Made by a program: the position numbers and the translations under genes. From Catellatospora sichuanensis (GTDB lineage: Bacteria; Actinomycetota; Actinomycetes; Mycobacteriales; Micromonosporaceae): DNA of 64,000 nt. The stretch's first letter is position 1. The number at the start of each line of letters is the position of its first letter. The stretch is from the NCBI RefSeq assembly GCF_007483665.1, contig NZ_ML660186.1:150523-214522 (forward strand), written 5' to 3'. Positions 62,532 to 64,000 of this stretch are shown in pieces. The notes beneath the pieces were generated by a model that saw only the letters and a list, made by a program, of their open reading frames with translations, did no database searches and was not told the DNA's origin.

Positions 62532-63323
62532 GTGACGGATGTCTGGGCGGTCGGGGACGCGTACGAGGTCTACATGGGCCGGTGGAGCTCCCGGGTGGCG
62601 GACGCGTTCGTGCGTCTGCTGGCAGTGCCGCCCGGTCGCAGCTGGCTGGACGTGGGCTGCGGGACCGGCGCGCTGACCGCCGCCGTGCTCGCGGTGGCGG
62701 AGCCGTCCCGGGTGACGGGCGTCGACCCCGCGGACGGCTTCCTGGCCCACGCGCGGGGCCGCGTCACCGATCCGCGGGTGACGTTCTACAGCGGCGACGC
62801 CCGCTCGCTGCCGGTGCCCGACGGGGCCTTCGACGCCGTCGTCAGCGGTCTGGCGCTCAACTTCGTGCCCGCTCCCGAGCAGGCGGTCGCCGAGTGCGTG
62901 CGCGCCGCCGCGCCGGGCGGGACGGTCGCGGCCTACGTCTGGGACTACGCCGAGGGCATGGCGATGCTGCGGCACTTCTGGGACGCGGTCGTCGCGCTCG
63001 ATCCCACCGCTGCCGACCTCGACGAGGGCCGCCGCTTCCCGCTGTGCCGACCCGAGCCGCTGCGCGACCTGTGGGCCGGTGGCGGCCTGGCCGACGTGCT
63101 GGTGCGGGCGGTCGAGGCGTCCACGGTCTTCGCCGACTTCGACGACCTCTGGACGCCGTTCCTCGGCGGCCAGGGCCCGGCGCCCGGTCATGTCGCCGCC
63201 CTGCCCGCCGACCGTCGTGCCGCGCTGCGGGACCGTCTGCGCGACAGTCTGCCCATCGCCGCCGACGGGTCCGTCGCGCTGACCGCACGGGCCTGGGTCG
63301 TCAGCGGCGTACGCCCTAGCTGA
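62532..63323 (+). CDS. class I SAM-dependent methyltransferase
   Basis: 263 aa. YEVYMGRWSSRVADAFV opening, SAM-binding motif I WLDVGCGTGAL, post-I Asp in VTGVDPADGF, GDARSLPVPDGAFDAVVSGLALNFV, PGGTVAAYVWDY. The start and middle match the Methyltransf_11 group. GTG start with TATTCT (62519-62524) 7 nt upstream, leaderless, 28 nt after the lipoprotein gene. Substrate unknown. Confidence 0.88.
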   Translation: MTDVWAVGDAYEVYMGRWSSRVADAFVRLLAVPPGRSWLDVGCGTGALTAAVLAVAEPSRVTGVDPADGFLAHARGRVTDPRVTFYSGDARSLPVPDGAFDAVVSGLALNFVPAPEQAVAECVRAAAPGGTVAAYVWDYAEGMAMLRHFWDAVVALDPTAADLDEGRRFPLCRPEPLRDLWAGGGLADVLVRAVEASTVFADFDDLWTPFLGGQGPAPGHVAALPADRRAALRDRLRDSLPIAADGSVALTARAWVVSGVRPS

Positions 63324-63488
63324 CCTGGTCAGACGCTCCGCCGGAGTTGCTTGGGCTTGGCCGGCGCGCTTGCCCCGCCGGAATGTCCGCACCGGACGGC
63401 GGTTAGCGCCCTGCCGAGCGGGTATCCGGGTCGCAACGGGCCGCCGTTCCCTTCAGGCGTGCTCGGCGCGAAAGAGGAGGGCAGCTCA

Positions 63489-63914
63489 ATGGCTAAGAAC
63501 AGCAACGGAGTCGCCGCTTCGGCGGAGCAGCTCAAGCAGACCCTGGCCGAGTCGGGTCGCGCGGTCGCCGTGCAGGCCGGAGAGGTCGGGCACACGCTGG
63601 CCGAGTCCGGCCGCACCGTCGCCGCACAGGCCGGAGAGGTCGGGCACACGCTGGCCGCATCCGGCCGCACGGTCGCCGCACAGGCCGGTGAGGTCAAGGA
63701 CCAGGTCGCTGCGACGGCGGTGCTGGCCAAGGACAAGGCGGGCGAGGTCGTCCACGACCTGGCCGACCGGATGCCGTCCAGCTCGCAGGAGTGGGAGGAG
63801 ATGGGCCGCGACGTGATGGACAGCGTCCGTCGCAACCCGCGACCCTGGCTCATCGGCGCGGCGGTGGTCACCGTCGTCTGGTGGCTGGGCCGCAAGTCGA
63901 AGCGGTCCCGCTGA
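63489..63914 (+). CDS. small membrane-anchored protein with 18-residue helical repeats
   Basis: 141 aa. Three near-identical 18-residue units (LAESGRAVAVQAGEVGHT, LAESGRTVAAQAGEVGHT, LAASGRTVAAQAGEVKDQ) form an amphipathic helical stretch of LEA/apolipoprotein style. A charged region follows, then one helix near the C-terminus (PWLIGAAVVTVVWWLG) with a basic tail KSKRSR, giving a tail-anchored topology. ATG 63489 has GAGGAGG upstream. May be a stress or membrane-associated protein; family unknown. Confidence 0.7.
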   Translation: MAKNSNGVAASAEQLKQTLAESGRAVAVQAGEVGHTLAESGRTVAAQAGEVGHTLAASGRTVAAQAGEVKDQVAATAVLAKDKAGEVVHDLADRMPSSSQEWEEMGRDVMDSVRRNPRPWLIGAAVVTVVWWLGRKSKRSR

Positions 63915-63935
63915 TCGCGAGCAGCGCTGCACCGG

Positions 63936-64000
63936 GCGGGGGGGGCCGGTGCCAAGACAAAGCCCCCCCCCCCCCGGTTGATCGGGCCCCCCCCAGGGCG
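63936..64000. other. homopolymer-rich, low-reliability end of window
   Basis: Runs of seven or more G, thirteen or more C, and nine C within 65 bases, unlike anything else in the window. Could be a GC hairpin mis-sequenced or the ragged end of a contig. I would not annotate anything here. Confidence 0.6.

Overview
This 64 kb window is high-GC DNA with actinobacterial traits. Many genes begin with GTG or TTG, and many are leaderless, with a TANNNT box 6-9 nt before the start codon. Genes are often coupled through ATGA or TGATG overlaps. Mycelial-actinomycete families are present (LuxR-type two-component pairs, ALF-repeat polymorphic toxin, WXG100-like proteins, dgt-dnaG neighbourhood, secreted cellulases). 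A filamentous actinomycete, probably of the Micromonosporaceae (Catellatospora/Actinoplanes/Micromonospora-like), is my inference; there is no rRNA in the window to settle it.

Layout. 1-5.2 kb: an esterase, an ArsR-type regulator with an SRPBCC protein, and an operon of an alpha-hydroxy-acid oxidase plus an aminotransferase resembling the Hmo/HpgT steps of arylglycine synthesis. 5.4-7.6 kb: a 28-codon repeat-peptide gene with its own ribosome site and terminator, followed by a histidine kinase/response regulator pair. 7.7-9.8 kb: a membrane lipoprotein and a PP2C-like protein coupled to a 60-aa partner. 9.8-13.1 kb: a sugar ABC importer. 13.3-20 kb: MerR regulator, M23 peptidase with a perfect Crp-type site upstream, cytochrome P450, pyruvate phosphate dikinase, VOC protein. 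20-23.2 kb: a GH9 cellulase behind two CebR/CelR-like operators. 23.3-28.6 kb: DUF1996 and DUF4142 proteins divergent from a redox operon (membrane cytochrome-like/ferredoxin fusion, 34-aa peptide, FAD reductase, YxFxxD-repeat lipoprotein). 28.7-30.1 kb: GH16-CBM6 glucanase with a LacI-type operator.

30.3-34.7 kb is housekeeping (dgt, dnaG). 34.9-37.5 kb is a three-gene ABC exporter. tRNA-Asn lies at 38.9 kb and tRNA-Met at 41.7 kb. The tRNA-Met is followed by a degraded integrase and an IS4-type transposase scrap, an old integration scar. Next to it (42.8-47.5 kb) lies a large ALF-Hint polymorphic toxin with an overlapping candidate immunity gene. 47.7-50.5 kb: DrrAB-type ABC exporter, a remnant SCP2 domain and a dienelactone-hydrolase-like protein. 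50.7-53.6 kb: a WXG100-like gene, a WXG-RTX-M91 metallopeptidase and a lipoprotein. 54-59.1 kb: GH3 enzyme, alpha/beta hydrolase and a beta-helix glycosidase resembling GH87. 59.1-63.9 kb: GGDEF-EAL protein divergent from an orphan amino-acid-type binding lipoprotein, a methyltransferase and a repeat-containing membrane protein. The last ~60 bases are homopolymer-rich and suspect.

Taken together the window suits a soil polymer degrader. It secretes beta-glucan and alpha-glucan hydrolases under LacI-family control, imports sugars, remodels its wall, and carries two candidate inter-bacterial effector loci. The least explained items are the repeat peptide at 5.5 kb, the redox operon at 25.5-28.6 kb, and the two toxin loci. 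Function calls rest on motifs read by eye; no database search was possible.
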